64,000 bases of DNA from Planctomycetota bacterium (lineage in GTDB: Bacteria > Planctomycetota > PLA2 > JAEUHO01). The notes beneath the pieces are model-generated. The model searched no databases and was not told where the DNA came from. It saw only the letters and a list, made by a program, of their open reading frames with translations. A program made the translations under genes and the position numbers. Positions within the stretch are counted from its first letter, which is position 1. Every line of letters begins with the position of its first letter. Of this stretch, positions 20,061 to 28,275 are shown piece by piece. The stretch spans positions 124,001 through 188,000 of the forward strand of contig JAJDEN010000015.1 in assembly GCA_029259775.1 (NCBI GenBank), read 5' to 3'.

Positions 20061-22090
20061 TTGCCACCTCCAGCCGCCTTCTTGGGAGCGCTCTTCTTGG
20101 GGGCCTTCTTGGGGGCATCGCCCGTGGCCTCTGCGCCGTTGGCTTCGTCCTTCGCGGGCGGGGCCGCCTTCTTGGCCGGCCCGAACCAGCGGTAGTTGAG
20201 CAGATGGATGACGGGCATGCGGCAGATGCCGTAGGGCGTCTTGAGCGTCGCCATGCGCTCCCGCAGGACCCCGCTGAGCTTCTCGCCGGTCTTGAGTGTC
20301 ACGTCGAAGGACGGACGGGCGTCGTCGCCGTCATCGTTGCGCTCGAGCACGCGGATCTGCGTGACGAAGACGGGCGTGAGGCCTGCCAGGGTCTCGATGT
20401 GCAGGCGCTCCCCGGTCATCGTGCCGAGGAGGTAGCAGTCGCCGGCGACGTTCGCGTGCGTCGTGGGGGGGAACCCACCCTCGCCCTCCGGGCCTGTCGC
20501 GACGGCGGCTTGCGCTCCGTGTCGCACCCAACTCGCCATGGAGCCGGGCTCGACGTCGATCGCGCCGAAGCGCTTGCTGGTCAGGCGGAGCGCTCCGCCG
20601 CCCACCGCGACCGGCGCCTTCGTGCCGTCGAGCAGGAGGATCCAGAGGCCCGGTACGGGTTCGCGGTGGTACTCGATCCGCACCACCGCCGAGAGAGGAA
20701 TCGCCAGATCGCCCCAGGGCGTGACCGTCCGCAGCTTGGCGGTCTTCGACGGCCCCATGGCCAGCGTCGTTCCGTCCAGCTGCGTGAGGAAGGCTTCGAC
20801 GCCGAGGGGCACGCCGCCGTCCTCGGCGGCCGCAGGCAGGAACAAGGCGTCCACACCGGCCGGGTCCAGGGCGATCTCGAGGCCCGCCTTGGTGGCGAAC
20901 CGGAGCCCCTTGCTGCGGACGTGGCCGGAGAGGACCTCACCGCGCCGCAAGTAGATGCGCATGGAGCGGCCCATGTTGGCGCCCCCCTGCAGGATGGCCA
21001 CGTCCTCGAAGGCCACCTCGGTCGCGCCGAGCCTCGTCTCGACGACGAAGTCCTCGCCTTCGACGCTGCCGTTCAGCGGCTTGTCCTTCTCGATGAAGAG
21101 GACTGCGGCCTCGCCGCGATCGACGTCATACGCCTTGGCGATCTCCTTGATCGCGTCGCCGGCCGAGGTGGCGGAGGTCATCGTGGCCGATGCGCCCGCG
21201 ACGCCGCGATGGTTGAGCAGCACGTTGCGCACCGACTTGGGCAGGTCCGCTGTCCACGTGCGCGTGAGCAGCGGCTTGAACTCATCCAGCAAGGGCTGCC
21301 CGAGCGGCGGGCCATTCCAGCGCCGCTGCGCGATCGAGTGCAGCACGGCGGCGTTCTGGCCGCCCGCGATCGTGAGGTTCCACGTGAACTTGAACGTGCG
21401 ATTGCTCTGCACGGTGATCCGGGGCGCATGCTGGCCCTTGGGCGTGGTGAGTTGGAACAGGACGCCCGGTCGCGAGCCGCCGGCGTGGACGGCGATGAGT
21501 CCGGTCTCGGCCTTCTCGAGCGTTCCGCCGGTGAAGCCGCGGCCCGCGCTCGTGCGCACCGTCTGCGCGCTGCTGCCGAGACGCGTCGTCACCTCGACAG
21601 CGACCGTGACCGTCTTCTTGCTCTTGTTGTGCAGATGCTCGACGTAGCGCACCGCGCCGAGGGCCGGGTCGAGCCGCACGCGCCGCGTGATCGCGATGTC
21701 GCCAAGCGCCCCCTGCAGGACGAGTTCCTCGCCGCTCTTGGTCTGCATTGCGGCCTGGTTGGAGCCGTAGGCGCCGCGGTTGACCTTGAGACTCATGGCG
21801 CCGTCGAAGCAGTCGTTGGTTCCGTCGCGGATGACGCCCTGGACGTTCAGGTCCCAATTGAAGCCGCGTTGATCGCTTCGGCTGAGCTGCGAGGCGTTGG
21901 CCGGGGTCAGCTTCTCTGCAGCCTGGGCCTCCTGGCCGGGATGGGGGAGCAGGACCAGGGCCAGGAGGGCCAGGGTCAGCGTGGACAGCGTCCGGCGGAA
22001 GCCATGCCGTGCGGCAGGGGCCTGCGCGCCCGGTGTCTCGGCCGGGCGCTGGTGCTGTGAGCGCACCGGGATCCACGTTCGCCGGCCCAT
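20057..22090 (-). CDS. Secreted protein of unknown function, paralog 1 of a tandem pair
   Basis: 677 residues from ATG 22090, chosen because GGAGG lies 5 nt upstream; a GTG 33 bp earlier is less well supported. Signal peptide: FRRTLSTLTLALLALVLLPH, cleavage near EAQAAEK. The mature chain is beta-rich, with later repeats of the form L-x-V-R-G-x-V-R-S-K-G-L-R-F-x-T that recur in the paralog. A Lys/Ala/Pro tail (KKAPKKSAPKKAAGGGK) ends it. It is the first gene of the leftward block running to 2874, so it probably has the promoter in the 22.1-22.3 kb gap. The role is not known; the context suggests an extracytoplasmic client or partner of the MoxR/vWA machinery. Confidence 0.82.
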   Translation of the reverse strand: MGRRTWIPVRSQHQRPAETPGAQAPAARHGFRRTLSTLTLALLALVLLPHPGQEAQAAEKLTPANASQLSRSDQRGFNWDLNVQGVIRDGTNDCFDGAMSLKVNRGAYGSNQAAMQTKSGEELVLQGALGDIAITRRVRLDPALGAVRYVEHLHNKSKKTVTVAVEVTTRLGSSAQTVRTSAGRGFTGGTLEKAETGLIAVHAGGSRPGVLFQLTTPKGQHAPRITVQSNRTFKFTWNLTIAGGQNAAVLHSIAQRRWNGPPLGQPLLDEFKPLLTRTWTADLPKSVRNVLLNHRGVAGASATMTSATSAGDAIKEIAKAYDVDRGEAAVLFIEKDKPLNGSVEGEDFVVETRLGATEVAFEDVAILQGGANMGRSMRIYLRRGEVLSGHVRSKGLRFATKAGLEIALDPAGVDALFLPAAAEDGGVPLGVEAFLTQLDGTTLAMGPSKTAKLRTVTPWGDLAIPLSAVVRIEYHREPVPGLWILLLDGTKAPVAVGGGALRLTSKRFGAIDVEPGSMASWVRHGAQAAVATGPEGEGGFPPTTHANVAGDCYLLGTMTGERLHIETLAGLTPVFVTQIRVLERNDDGDDARPSFDVTLKTGEKLSGVLRERMATLKTPYGICRMPVIHLLNYRWFGPAKKAAPPAKDEANGAEATGDAPKKAPKKSAPKKAAGGGK

Positions 22091-22266
22091 GCAGTCCTCC
22101 ACGGTGGCTCGCTTGCCCGCCACCTTCCAACGGATCGTAGCCTTCTTTGTGCAACGGGTTTGTAAGAGGCAGGTTCCCCCGCTTGGACGCCGCGCCGGGC
22201 GTATCCCCTGCGGCCCGCGCGGACTCGGTGAATCGGAGGGACATTGGGCCCACGAACGGTAACTAC

Positions 22267-22284
22267 GTTTCCATATGTTTCCAT
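22267..22284 (+). promoter_or_regulatory. Direct repeat of GTTTCCAT in the divergent promoter region
   Basis: GTTTCCAT occurs twice, 10 bp apart (one helical turn), within the only AT-rich patch of the 254-bp gap between the divergent genes starting at 22090 and 22345. It may be a regulator site or part of a promoter. Purely positional evidence; the rest of the gap shows no clear feature. Confidence 0.3.
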
Positions 22285-22344
22285 CGCCTGGGCTTCGGCG
22301 ACGTCCGTGCCGAGGGCTACCCTGCGAGGACGTCGAGGAGTCCC

Positions 22345-23952
22345 ATGATCGAGAGATCCCGCATCCAGCCGAGCCCCGGCGCCCGTCCCGGCGACGACGG
22401 GGGGCGCGTTGATCCGCCGTCGGACGCCCACCTGGCGGTGGTCGATCTGCATCTGAGGGTGAGCGACCCCGAGAGCCAGGCGGCGCTTGAACGCCTCGCG
22501 GAGGGCGAAGAGCGCAACGCGTATGCGCTCCGCGCGCTGCGTATCGGCCTGCTCGCCTTGGGGCAGGCTGCCGGCTCGATCGACACGGACGGCGTCCGCC
22601 AGGAGGGCGAGCGCATCCTGGCCAAGTTGCAGGTGCAACTCAACGGCCAGCAGTCGTTCGTGCAGGACCGGCTCGAGAGCGTCCTGCGGGACTACTTCGA
22701 TCCTGAGAGCGGTCGTTTCGCGGAGAGGGTGCAGCGGCTGGTGTCGAAGGACGGCGAGCTGGAGCGCGTGCTCCGAGAGCAGGTCGGTGGCGACGATTCC
22801 ACGCTGCTGCGCACGCTCGCGGATCACTTCGGTCCCGAGAGTCCGCTCATGAAGGTGCTGAGCCCGTCGGAGTCGCAGGGCTTGCTGCTTTCGCTCCGCA
22901 AGCAGATGACGGACGTGCTGGACCGCCAGCGCGAGCGGATCCTGGACGAGTTCTCCCTCAACGAGGAGGGCAGCGCGCTCAGTCTTCTTGTTGGCAAGCT
23001 CACCCAGAACAACACCGACATCACCCAGGCACTCGAGACACGCATCGGAGATGTCGTTGGGGAGTTCTCGCTCGACCGTGAGGATTCCGCACTGAGCAAG
23101 CTCGTCGGCCGGGTCGATGCGGCGCAGCAGCGGATCAGCGCGGAGTTCTCGCTGGACCAGGAGACCTCGGCTCTCGCACGCATGCGCCGCGAGATGCTCG
23201 GCGTGCTCGAGAAGCACGGCAAGGATGACGTCGCCTTCCGCGAAGCCGTGCTCGCCGGCCTGGCCGAGATCCGCGGGCGCTACGAAGAGCGACAGAAGTC
23301 GACGCGCCACGGAGACGACTTCGAGGCGGACTTCTTCGCGGTCGTGCAAGAGCGCGTGCAGGGCACGGGCGACATCGTCATCAGCACGGCGAGCACGCCC
23401 GGCGCCATTCGCCACAACAAGAAGGGCGACGCGGTCCTCGAGCTGGGACCGGACCACCGTGCCGCCGGAGCGCGGATCGTCTTCGAGGCCAAGCAGGACG
23501 CGAGCTACACGCTCGACAAGGCCCGGGCCGAGATCGACGTCGCGCGTCGCAATCGCAAGGCGGCGGTCGGCGTGTTCGTCTTCTCCGCCGCAACGGCGCC
23601 CGAGGGCCTGCTGCCCTTCCAGCGTGTCGGCGACGACGTGTTCGTCCGCTGGGACGCACTGGATCCGGTGAGCGACGTCTGGCTCGAGGCGGGCATCGAG
23701 GTCGCCAAGGCCCTGTGCAGCCGAGATGCGGCCGAGCGCGAGGCGGAGGCGGCCGAGATCGAGGAGATCGAGGCGGCCATCGGAGCCATCGCTCAGCAGG
23801 CGGAGTTCCTCGACCAGATCACCACCTCGGCGAAGACGATCGAGAGCTCGACCGCGAAGATCCGCGAGCGGGTGCGCAAGTCCCAGAAGGACCTCAACCG
23901 GCAGGTGCTCAGGCTGCGCTCGATCGTCGACGACCTGAAGGCCAGCGGCTGA
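22345..23952 (+). CDS. Coiled-coil protein with FSLD repeats and PD-(D/E)XK-like (DUF2130/RmuC-like) C-terminus
   Basis: 535 residues; ATG 22345 has AGGAG 4 nt upstream. The N-terminal half is helical and holds a repeated motif: EFSLNEEGSALSLLVGKL (~202), EFSLDREDSALSKLVGRV (~240) and EFSLDQETSALARMRREM (~267). Weaker forms precede it (YFDPESGRFAERV, HFGPESPLMKVL). The C-terminal part (~326-450) starts with GDDFEADF, then has GDAVLEL and VFEAKQ (Lys near 382), and a strand-helix pattern ending AVGVFVFSA. This resembles the D...ExK core of PD-(D/E)XK nucleases and of DUF2130/RmuC-like proteins. A predicted coiled coil ends the protein. No signal peptide. Nuclease activity is inferred, not shown. 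Confidence 0.75.
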   Translation: MIERSRIQPSPGARPGDDGGRVDPPSDAHLAVVDLHLRVSDPESQAALERLAEGEERNAYALRALRIGLLALGQAAGSIDTDGVRQEGERILAKLQVQLNGQQSFVQDRLESVLRDYFDPESGRFAERVQRLVSKDGELERVLREQVGGDDSTLLRTLADHFGPESPLMKVLSPSESQGLLLSLRKQMTDVLDRQRERILDEFSLNEEGSALSLLVGKLTQNNTDITQALETRIGDVVGEFSLDREDSALSKLVGRVDAAQQRISAEFSLDQETSALARMRREMLGVLEKHGKDDVAFREAVLAGLAEIRGRYEERQKSTRHGDDFEADFFAVVQERVQGTGDIVISTASTPGAIRHNKKGDAVLELGPDHRAAGARIVFEAKQDASYTLDKARAEIDVARRNRKAAVGVFVFSAATAPEGLLPFQRVGDDVFVRWDALDPVSDVWLEAGIEVAKALCSRDAAEREAEAAEIEEIEAAIGAIAQQAEFLDQITTSAKTIESSTAKIRERVRKSQKDLNRQVLRLRSIVDDLKASG

Positions 23953-23986
23953 GACGCGCTCCTTGGGGCTGAGGCCCGAGCCTTCA

Positions 23987-24000
23987 GGGGCTGACGCCCC
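23987..24000. terminator. Hairpin between convergent genes
   Basis: GGGGC (23987-23991) and GCCCC (23996-24000) flank a TGAC loop. A second smaller hairpin GGGC-TGAG-GCCC lies about 15 bp to the left. They sit between the stops of the convergent genes at 23952 and 24003 and could end transcripts from both sides. No T-tract. Confidence 0.45.
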
Positions 24001-24002
24001 GG

Positions 24003-25238
24003 CTACTTGCCTTCCATGGCCCGTTTGAGCAGGTCGCCGAGTGTCGGCTCGGCCGGACGGTCCCGCTCCAGCACTTCGCGGATCGTGTCGTCATCTGCGA
24101 CGTCGTCGGTGAGCCGATCCCCGCGGTCGGTGAGCAGCGACAGGCCGATGCGCTTGCGCTCGTAGTCGACCTCGTGGATGCGGACCGACAGCTCCTGTCC
24201 GATGCGTACGATGTCCTTGACCGTGTTGATCGGCACGGGGGAGAGCTGGGAGATGTGGGCGAGCCCCTCGATGCCGTCGGCGACCTCGACGAACGCACCG
24301 AAGGTCGCGACGCGCGTGACCTTGCCCGGTACGACCTGCCCCTTGGCGTGGTCCCGCACGTAGGCGTCCCACGGGTCTTCGACGAGGGCCTTCAAGCTGA
24401 GGGAGATGCGCTGTCCACCTTCCTCGATCTTGAGCACCTTGACTTCGATGTTGTCGCCGACGGCCAGGTGGTCCTCGGGGTTCTCGACGCGCTTGTGGGC
24501 GATCTCGCTGACGTGCAGGAGTCCCTCGACGCCGCCAATGTCGACGAACGCGCCGAACGGTTGGATGCGCGTGACCTGTCCCTTGATGATCTGCTCAGGT
24601 GCGAGCGCCGTGGCGGCGTCTGCGCGGCGCTGGTCGCGCTGGCGGTTGAGCAGGGCACGGCGCGAGACGACGAGGCGGCGCTTCTCGCGATCGACCTCGA
24701 GCACCTCGACCTCGAACTTGCGGCCGATGTAGGGCTCCATCTCCTCGACGCGGTCCAGCTCGATGTGCGAGACCGGCATGAAGGCCGTCAGCACGCCGGC
24801 CTGCAGCTCGAGGCCGCCGGCGTTGGCGGCCTTCACCTCGGCCGTGAAGATCGATCCGGGCTCGAGGCCGTCCCACTCGGCGGCCTGCGCCGTGCGGCGG
24901 ACGGAGCAGACGTAGAGCGACTCCTTGGCGTCGTAGTCCTCGACGAAGACCTTGATCCTGGTGCCGGGCTCGGGCAGCTCGGTGAACTGCGCGCACGGCA
25001 CGACGCCCTGCAGCCGGGGGCCGAACTCGAGGAAGGCGTCCTGTTGACCGACGACCGTGACGAGGGCCTTGTGGAACTTGCCGGGCCGGACCTCGATCTC
25101 CTTCTGTGGCGTCGAGGAGAGCAACTCGCGCCCCGCGATCTCGAGGAGGGTGTTGTCGCCGAGCGCGTCGGCGATCTCCTGATCGAGATCCACCTCGGGC
25201 GCATCTGCGTCGGGTACGTCGTCGTGCTCGTCACTCAT
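24003..25238 (-). CDS. rpsA: S1 RNA-binding domain protein (ribosomal protein S1-like, four S1 domains)
   Basis: 411 residues. Four S1-type beta-barrel units are visible: ~50-120 (degenerate, [20 protein letters not shown]), ~128-200 ([18 protein letters not shown]), ~218-290 ([18 protein letters not shown] with [12 protein letters not shown]) and ~305-375 ([20 protein letters not shown] with GLAHISQL). The last two are the best conserved. An acidic N-terminus precedes them. It is shorter than the six-domain S1 of E. coli but like the four-domain forms of other phyla. Role: binds mRNA and aids its placement on the 30S subunit, if it is the main S1 copy; a paralogous S1-domain protein is the alternative. 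The repetitive element at 25353 lies in its upstream region. Confidence 0.82.
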   Translation of the reverse strand: MSDEHDDVPDADAPEVDLDQEIADALGDNTLLEIAGRELLSSTPQKEIEVRPGKFHKALVTVVGQQDAFLEFGPRLQGVVPCAQFTELPEPGTRIKVFVEDYDAKESLYVCSVRRTAQAAEWDGLEPGSIFTAEVKAANAGGLELQAGVLTAFMPVSHIELDRVEEMEPYIGRKFEVEVLEVDREKRRLVVSRRALLNRQRDQRRADAATALAPEQIIKGQVTRIQPFGAFVDIGGVEGLLHVSEIAHKRVENPEDHLAVGDNIEVKVLKIEEGGQRISLSLKALVEDPWDAYVRDHAKGQVVPGKVTRVATFGAFVEVADGIEGLAHISQLSPVPINTVKDIVRIGQELSVRIHEVDYERKRIGLSLLTDRGDRLTDDVADDDTIREVLERDRPAEPTLGDLLKRAMEGK

Positions 25239-25352
25239 GCCGCAAATCTACCTCCCACGGCACCCGCCGACCCATTCCCACCCGGGCCCGCCGCATCCGA
25301 GCCTCCAGGGGACCCAGTTCCCCTCTTCTCGATCACCACGTCCAAGGCTGGG

Positions 25353-25513
25353 GAGACCGACGCGAGCCCTAGCTCAGGCGAGGCATCGCACCGCAGGCGT
25401 GCTCTTGCACGTTGAGGATGCGATGCCGAGTCGGAGTCGGGCGCAGCGAGAGGATCGCCAGCCGTACCCACCCCAGATCGCGAAGCGGCGCGTAGCGAGA
25501 AGATCGCCAGCCG
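25353..25513 (-). repeat. Repetitive structured element, copy A (3' side of MBL gene, 5' side of rpsA-like gene)
   Basis: Shares blocks with the element at 63478-63652: GAGACCGACGCGAGC (25353-25367), then after exactly 14 bases a hairpin, then CCGAGT, CGGGC, GGATCG and CAGCCGTA. Hairpin: GGCATCGCA (25382-25390) pairs with TGCGATGCC (25419-25427), a perfect 9-bp stem. Inside, a symmetric 7x7 internal loop (CCGCAGG / TTGAGGA) and a 5-bp stem CGTGC/GCACG with a 4-base loop. The rightmost part holds a near-duplicate, GCGAGAGGATCGCCAGCCG and GCGAGAAGATCGCCAGCCG, 49 bp apart. Read leftward it begins right after the TAG stop of the MBL gene. It may be a transcribed 3'/5' UTR structure or a mobile repeat; I cannot name the family. 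Confidence 0.7.
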
Positions 25514-26551
25514 CTAGTCTTCAGGAGAGGTAAACTTGGAGGGTCCGGTGTAGTAAAAATCCGGCGTCTCGCTTGTGGGGCGGCGGCGGCGCACGTCGAG
25601 CTGCGGCAGACCGACACCGAGCAGCAGGACCGCCGCCACGAGCGAGAGCGCGTGCAGGATCGGCAGGTTGAACAGCCAGCCGCCGATGGTCCCCCCCGCG
25701 CAGAGGACGCCGCAGGTGATGAGCAGCGGCGCGAGGCCCGCCGCGGCGCGCGGACGGGGTTCGTCCATGCGTCGCGGCTGGCCCTCGTCGACGGTCTCCG
25801 TCGGCGGGGCGAAGCCGGAGGAGGCATCCACATCGTGCGGAACGCGCGAGAGGCCCTGGCGGTTCGCCTCGAGGATGCGCTCGGCGTCCTTGCGGGGCGT
25901 ACGGTCGTCCGCGCGGTAGATCGCGAGGAAAGCGTCGCGATCGTCCTCGCGCAGCCAACGGTTGCCGCGGCGCTCCGCCTTGAGCGTCGTCATGTCGCGG
26001 CCCATGTCGTCGTGGCCGGGGTGGAGGACGGTCTCCTCCTCCCGCTCGTCGAAGATGCGATGGAGCGTCGCGTACCAGGCGTGGGGATCACTCCCGGGCG
26101 CGTCGCGCAGGCCGACGGTGCCGATGAGGAGGGTGTCGCCCGTGAAGAGGGCGCCGGGGGCCTCGAGGACGAGCGCGTCGTTCGTGATCCCGGCGGCGTG
26201 ATGTACGAGCAGGCCCTGCTCGCCGAGCGGGAGGCGGTCGCCGTCGCCGGGACGCACCGTGGCGACGTCCGAGCTCGCCGCCGGGTGGGCGACCACGTCG
26301 CCTCCGGCGCGGTCGCGCAGCGCATTGGCCCCCGAGATGTGGTCGCCGTGGGCGTGGGTTTCGACGATCCAACGCAGCGACGCCCGATGTTCGGCCAGCG
26401 CCTCGGTAGTCTCCTTGAGGTGGTCCAGGAGGGCGTCCACCACGCAGGCTTCGCGAGATTCAGGGTCGATGATGACATACGACCGGCACCCCCGCGGGTG
26501 GCGGATCGGGACGACCTGGACACGCCTGGGATCGCGAACCATGGGGACCAT
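25514..26551 (-). CDS. MBL-fold metallo-hydrolase (persulfide dioxygenase/glyoxalase II-like) with C-terminal membrane tail
   Basis: 345 residues from ATG 26551 (ATG 26542 also possible). The metal-binding motif is THAHGDH near residue 62, with later GDTLLIG and HPGHDD supplying further His/Asp ligands. This set matches the ETHE1-like branch (sulfur dioxygenase / rhodanese-associated MBL). After the ~230-residue hydrolase domain and a Pro/Arg-rich linker come two membrane helices (LAPLLITCGVLCAGGTIGGW and LSLVAAVLLLGVGL). That tail is unusual for ETHE1, but short YgaP-like membrane domains with CGV...GGxxGxW occur in rhodanese proteins, which supports a sulfur-handling role. The upstream extension to 26827 is antisense to the next gene and was rejected. 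Confidence 0.82.
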   Translation of the reverse strand: MVPMVRDPRRVQVVPIRHPRGCRSYVIIDPESREACVVDALLDHLKETTEALAEHRASLRWIVETHAHGDHISGANALRDRAGGDVVAHPAASSDVATVRPGDGDRLPLGEQGLLVHHAAGITNDALVLEAPGALFTGDTLLIGTVGLRDAPGSDPHAWYATLHRIFDEREEETVLHPGHDDMGRDMTTLKAERRGNRWLREDDRDAFLAIYRADDRTPRKDAERILEANRQGLSRVPHDVDASSGFAPPTETVDEGQPRRMDEPRPRAAAGLAPLLITCGVLCAGGTIGGWLFNLPILHALSLVAAVLLLGVGLPQLDVRRRRPTSETPDFYYTGPSKFTSPED

Positions 26552-26618
26552 GCTCGTCGCAGGGGGGGACGGGGCCGCGCCTCCGTGGCTATGCTGCGCG
26601 CAGGAGAGTCCACGGCGC

Positions 26619-28271
26619 ATGAGATCCCTGCTCGCGATCTGTCTCGCAGTCCTTTGCCTGGTGCTCGTTCTCGGGATGCCCGTCGAGGCCGAGGACCGCG
26701 CCCGGCGCCCGGATACCCCCTTCCTGGGCCTCAATCCCCTCGATCCGTTCGCCCCGGCCGACCGGGATCCGGTGCGCCTCGAGCGCTTCGCCGATCTCGG
26801 GGCGACGTTCGTCCGGACCACGCCCATTGCCTGGGGCGCGCTCGAGCCGGCCCCGCCGCGTTCGGGACCGCCGCGCTACGTCTGGAAGGCGCTCGACGAG
26901 GCCGTCCTGGTGTGGCAGCTGACGGGGTTCCGTCCCGTGCTGGTGCTGACGCCGTCCTCCTCCTGGGCCGCGGCGCCCAAGGAGGGCTCCGCCTGGGTCC
27001 AGGAACTGAAGGCGAAGCTGCCGGCTGTCGAGGTCGCAGGCGCCCTGCGGTCGGCCACGGGCTGCACGCCGCCCAAGGCCGGGCTCTGGACGGCGTGGGA
27101 GCGCTTCGTGCGTGATGTCGTCGAGCGCTACGACGGCGACGGCACGAGCGACATGCCGGGGCTGCGGGCACCGGTGCGCCACATCCAGTTGCTGGACCGG
27201 CTGACGTCCAGCGGCTGGCTCGGGAGCGAGACCGAGTACATGCGTCTCCTCAACGCGACGGGCCAAGCGGCCAAGTACGCCGCCAAGACCACGCGCATTC
27301 TCACCGCCGGTCTGGACCTCATGGCGACGGGCCATGCGCCTCATCCCGACACGCGGGAGTGGGACTACCGCATCGGGCAGCTCGTGCCGAAGGATGCCGT
27401 CCTCTCGCGCATGGAGATGCAGCGCGCCTTCGCGCACATCCGTCGTGTGCTCGCCATGCCGCGGCTCTACGACGCACTCGTGCAGGTGGGCAGCGCCCAT
27501 CACGCCGACGACGTGGCGAACCTGCGCTTCCTACGCCGGCACCTGGACGAGAACGAAGGCGCCGACACCGAGCTGTGGCTCGTGGACAACCCGACACGCA
27601 AGCTCGGCGCGGCACGGGCGACCGGCGTCGTGCCTCCCAAAGGGCCGGAGCAACGACTCCGCCGCCGCTGGCTGCCCGTCGCCCGCAATCCGCTGCACTC
27701 CAAGCACGCGGACGCGGCCGCGTGGATGCGCCGCGGTCAGGCGTTCGACCTCGTGCGCGGCTTCTCTCGTTCCCGCGCCGCGGGGGCTGACGTCGTGCTC
27801 TTTCTCGCGCCGTGGGACGAGATGCCGAAGGGCCACCCGAGCGGCGCCAAGGGACCCGGGCAGGGCTTCCTCGTCGCGCGCCGCAAGGATGCCCCGGCGG
27901 CGGGCACCACGCGGACGCCTTCCTACTGGGCCATGAAGCAGGCCCTCCGGCTCCTGGGCACGCACCGGTCGGCCGGCGAGACGCCGATCGGCGCCCCCGG
28001 GCGCTCGGTCGTGTTCCGTCTCGCCTCCAAGAAGCCGCGCCCGTGGATCGCCGTTCTGAGTCTCGACAGCCGTCTCTCGTGGGCGGGAGCTCCCGGGGCG
28101 GACTTGCCCATTCGCGATGTCCTCGTCGGCTTGCCCAGCGGTCGCTACATCCTCGAGTCCTGCCGGTTGGGGCCCGAGGCGCCGACGCGTCGCACGATCG
28201 ACGTGAAGGAGAGCATGGTCAGCCTCCAGCTCACACCTGCCCCGCTCTACGTGATCCCGACCGGCGACTGA
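26619..28271 (+). CDS. Secreted TIM-barrel-like protein, possible glycoside hydrolase
   Basis: 550 residues. ATG 26619 starts a clear signal peptide: MRSLLAICLAVLCLVLVLGM then PVEAED. The body begins FADLGATFVRTTPIAWGALEP, the kind of opening strand and helix seen in GH5/GH39/GH42-type barrels. Continuing strands include FRPVLVLTP, a WTAWERFVRDVVERY segment and HIQLLDRLTSSGW. The expected glutamates of a retaining glycosidase cannot be fixed with certainty (candidates in GSETEYMRLL and in NEGADTELWLVDNP). The C-terminal ~120 residues form a beta-sandwich-like domain. Divergent from the MBL gene by 67 bp. No named family recognised with confidence. Confidence 0.75.
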   Translation: MRSLLAICLAVLCLVLVLGMPVEAEDRARRPDTPFLGLNPLDPFAPADRDPVRLERFADLGATFVRTTPIAWGALEPAPPRSGPPRYVWKALDEAVLVWQLTGFRPVLVLTPSSSWAAAPKEGSAWVQELKAKLPAVEVAGALRSATGCTPPKAGLWTAWERFVRDVVERYDGDGTSDMPGLRAPVRHIQLLDRLTSSGWLGSETEYMRLLNATGQAAKYAAKTTRILTAGLDLMATGHAPHPDTREWDYRIGQLVPKDAVLSRMEMQRAFAHIRRVLAMPRLYDALVQVGSAHHADDVANLRFLRRHLDENEGADTELWLVDNPTRKLGAARATGVVPPKGPEQRLRRRWLPVARNPLHSKHADAAAWMRRGQAFDLVRGFSRSRAAGADVVLFLAPWDEMPKGHPSGAKGPGQGFLVARRKDAPAAGTTRTPSYWAMKQALRLLGTHRSAGETPIGAPGRSVVFRLASKKPRPWIAVLSLDSRLSWAGAPGADLPIRDVLVGLPSGRYILESCRLGPEAPTRRTIDVKESMVSLQLTPAPLYVIPTGD

Positions 28272-28275
28272 CGCG

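Noticed and set aside
25353-25513. A small protein gene in the 25.2-25.5 kb gap
   Set aside because: Short open frames exist but have no ribosome site and lie across the repeated hairpin element; the same sequence recurs at 63.5 kb in different frames.
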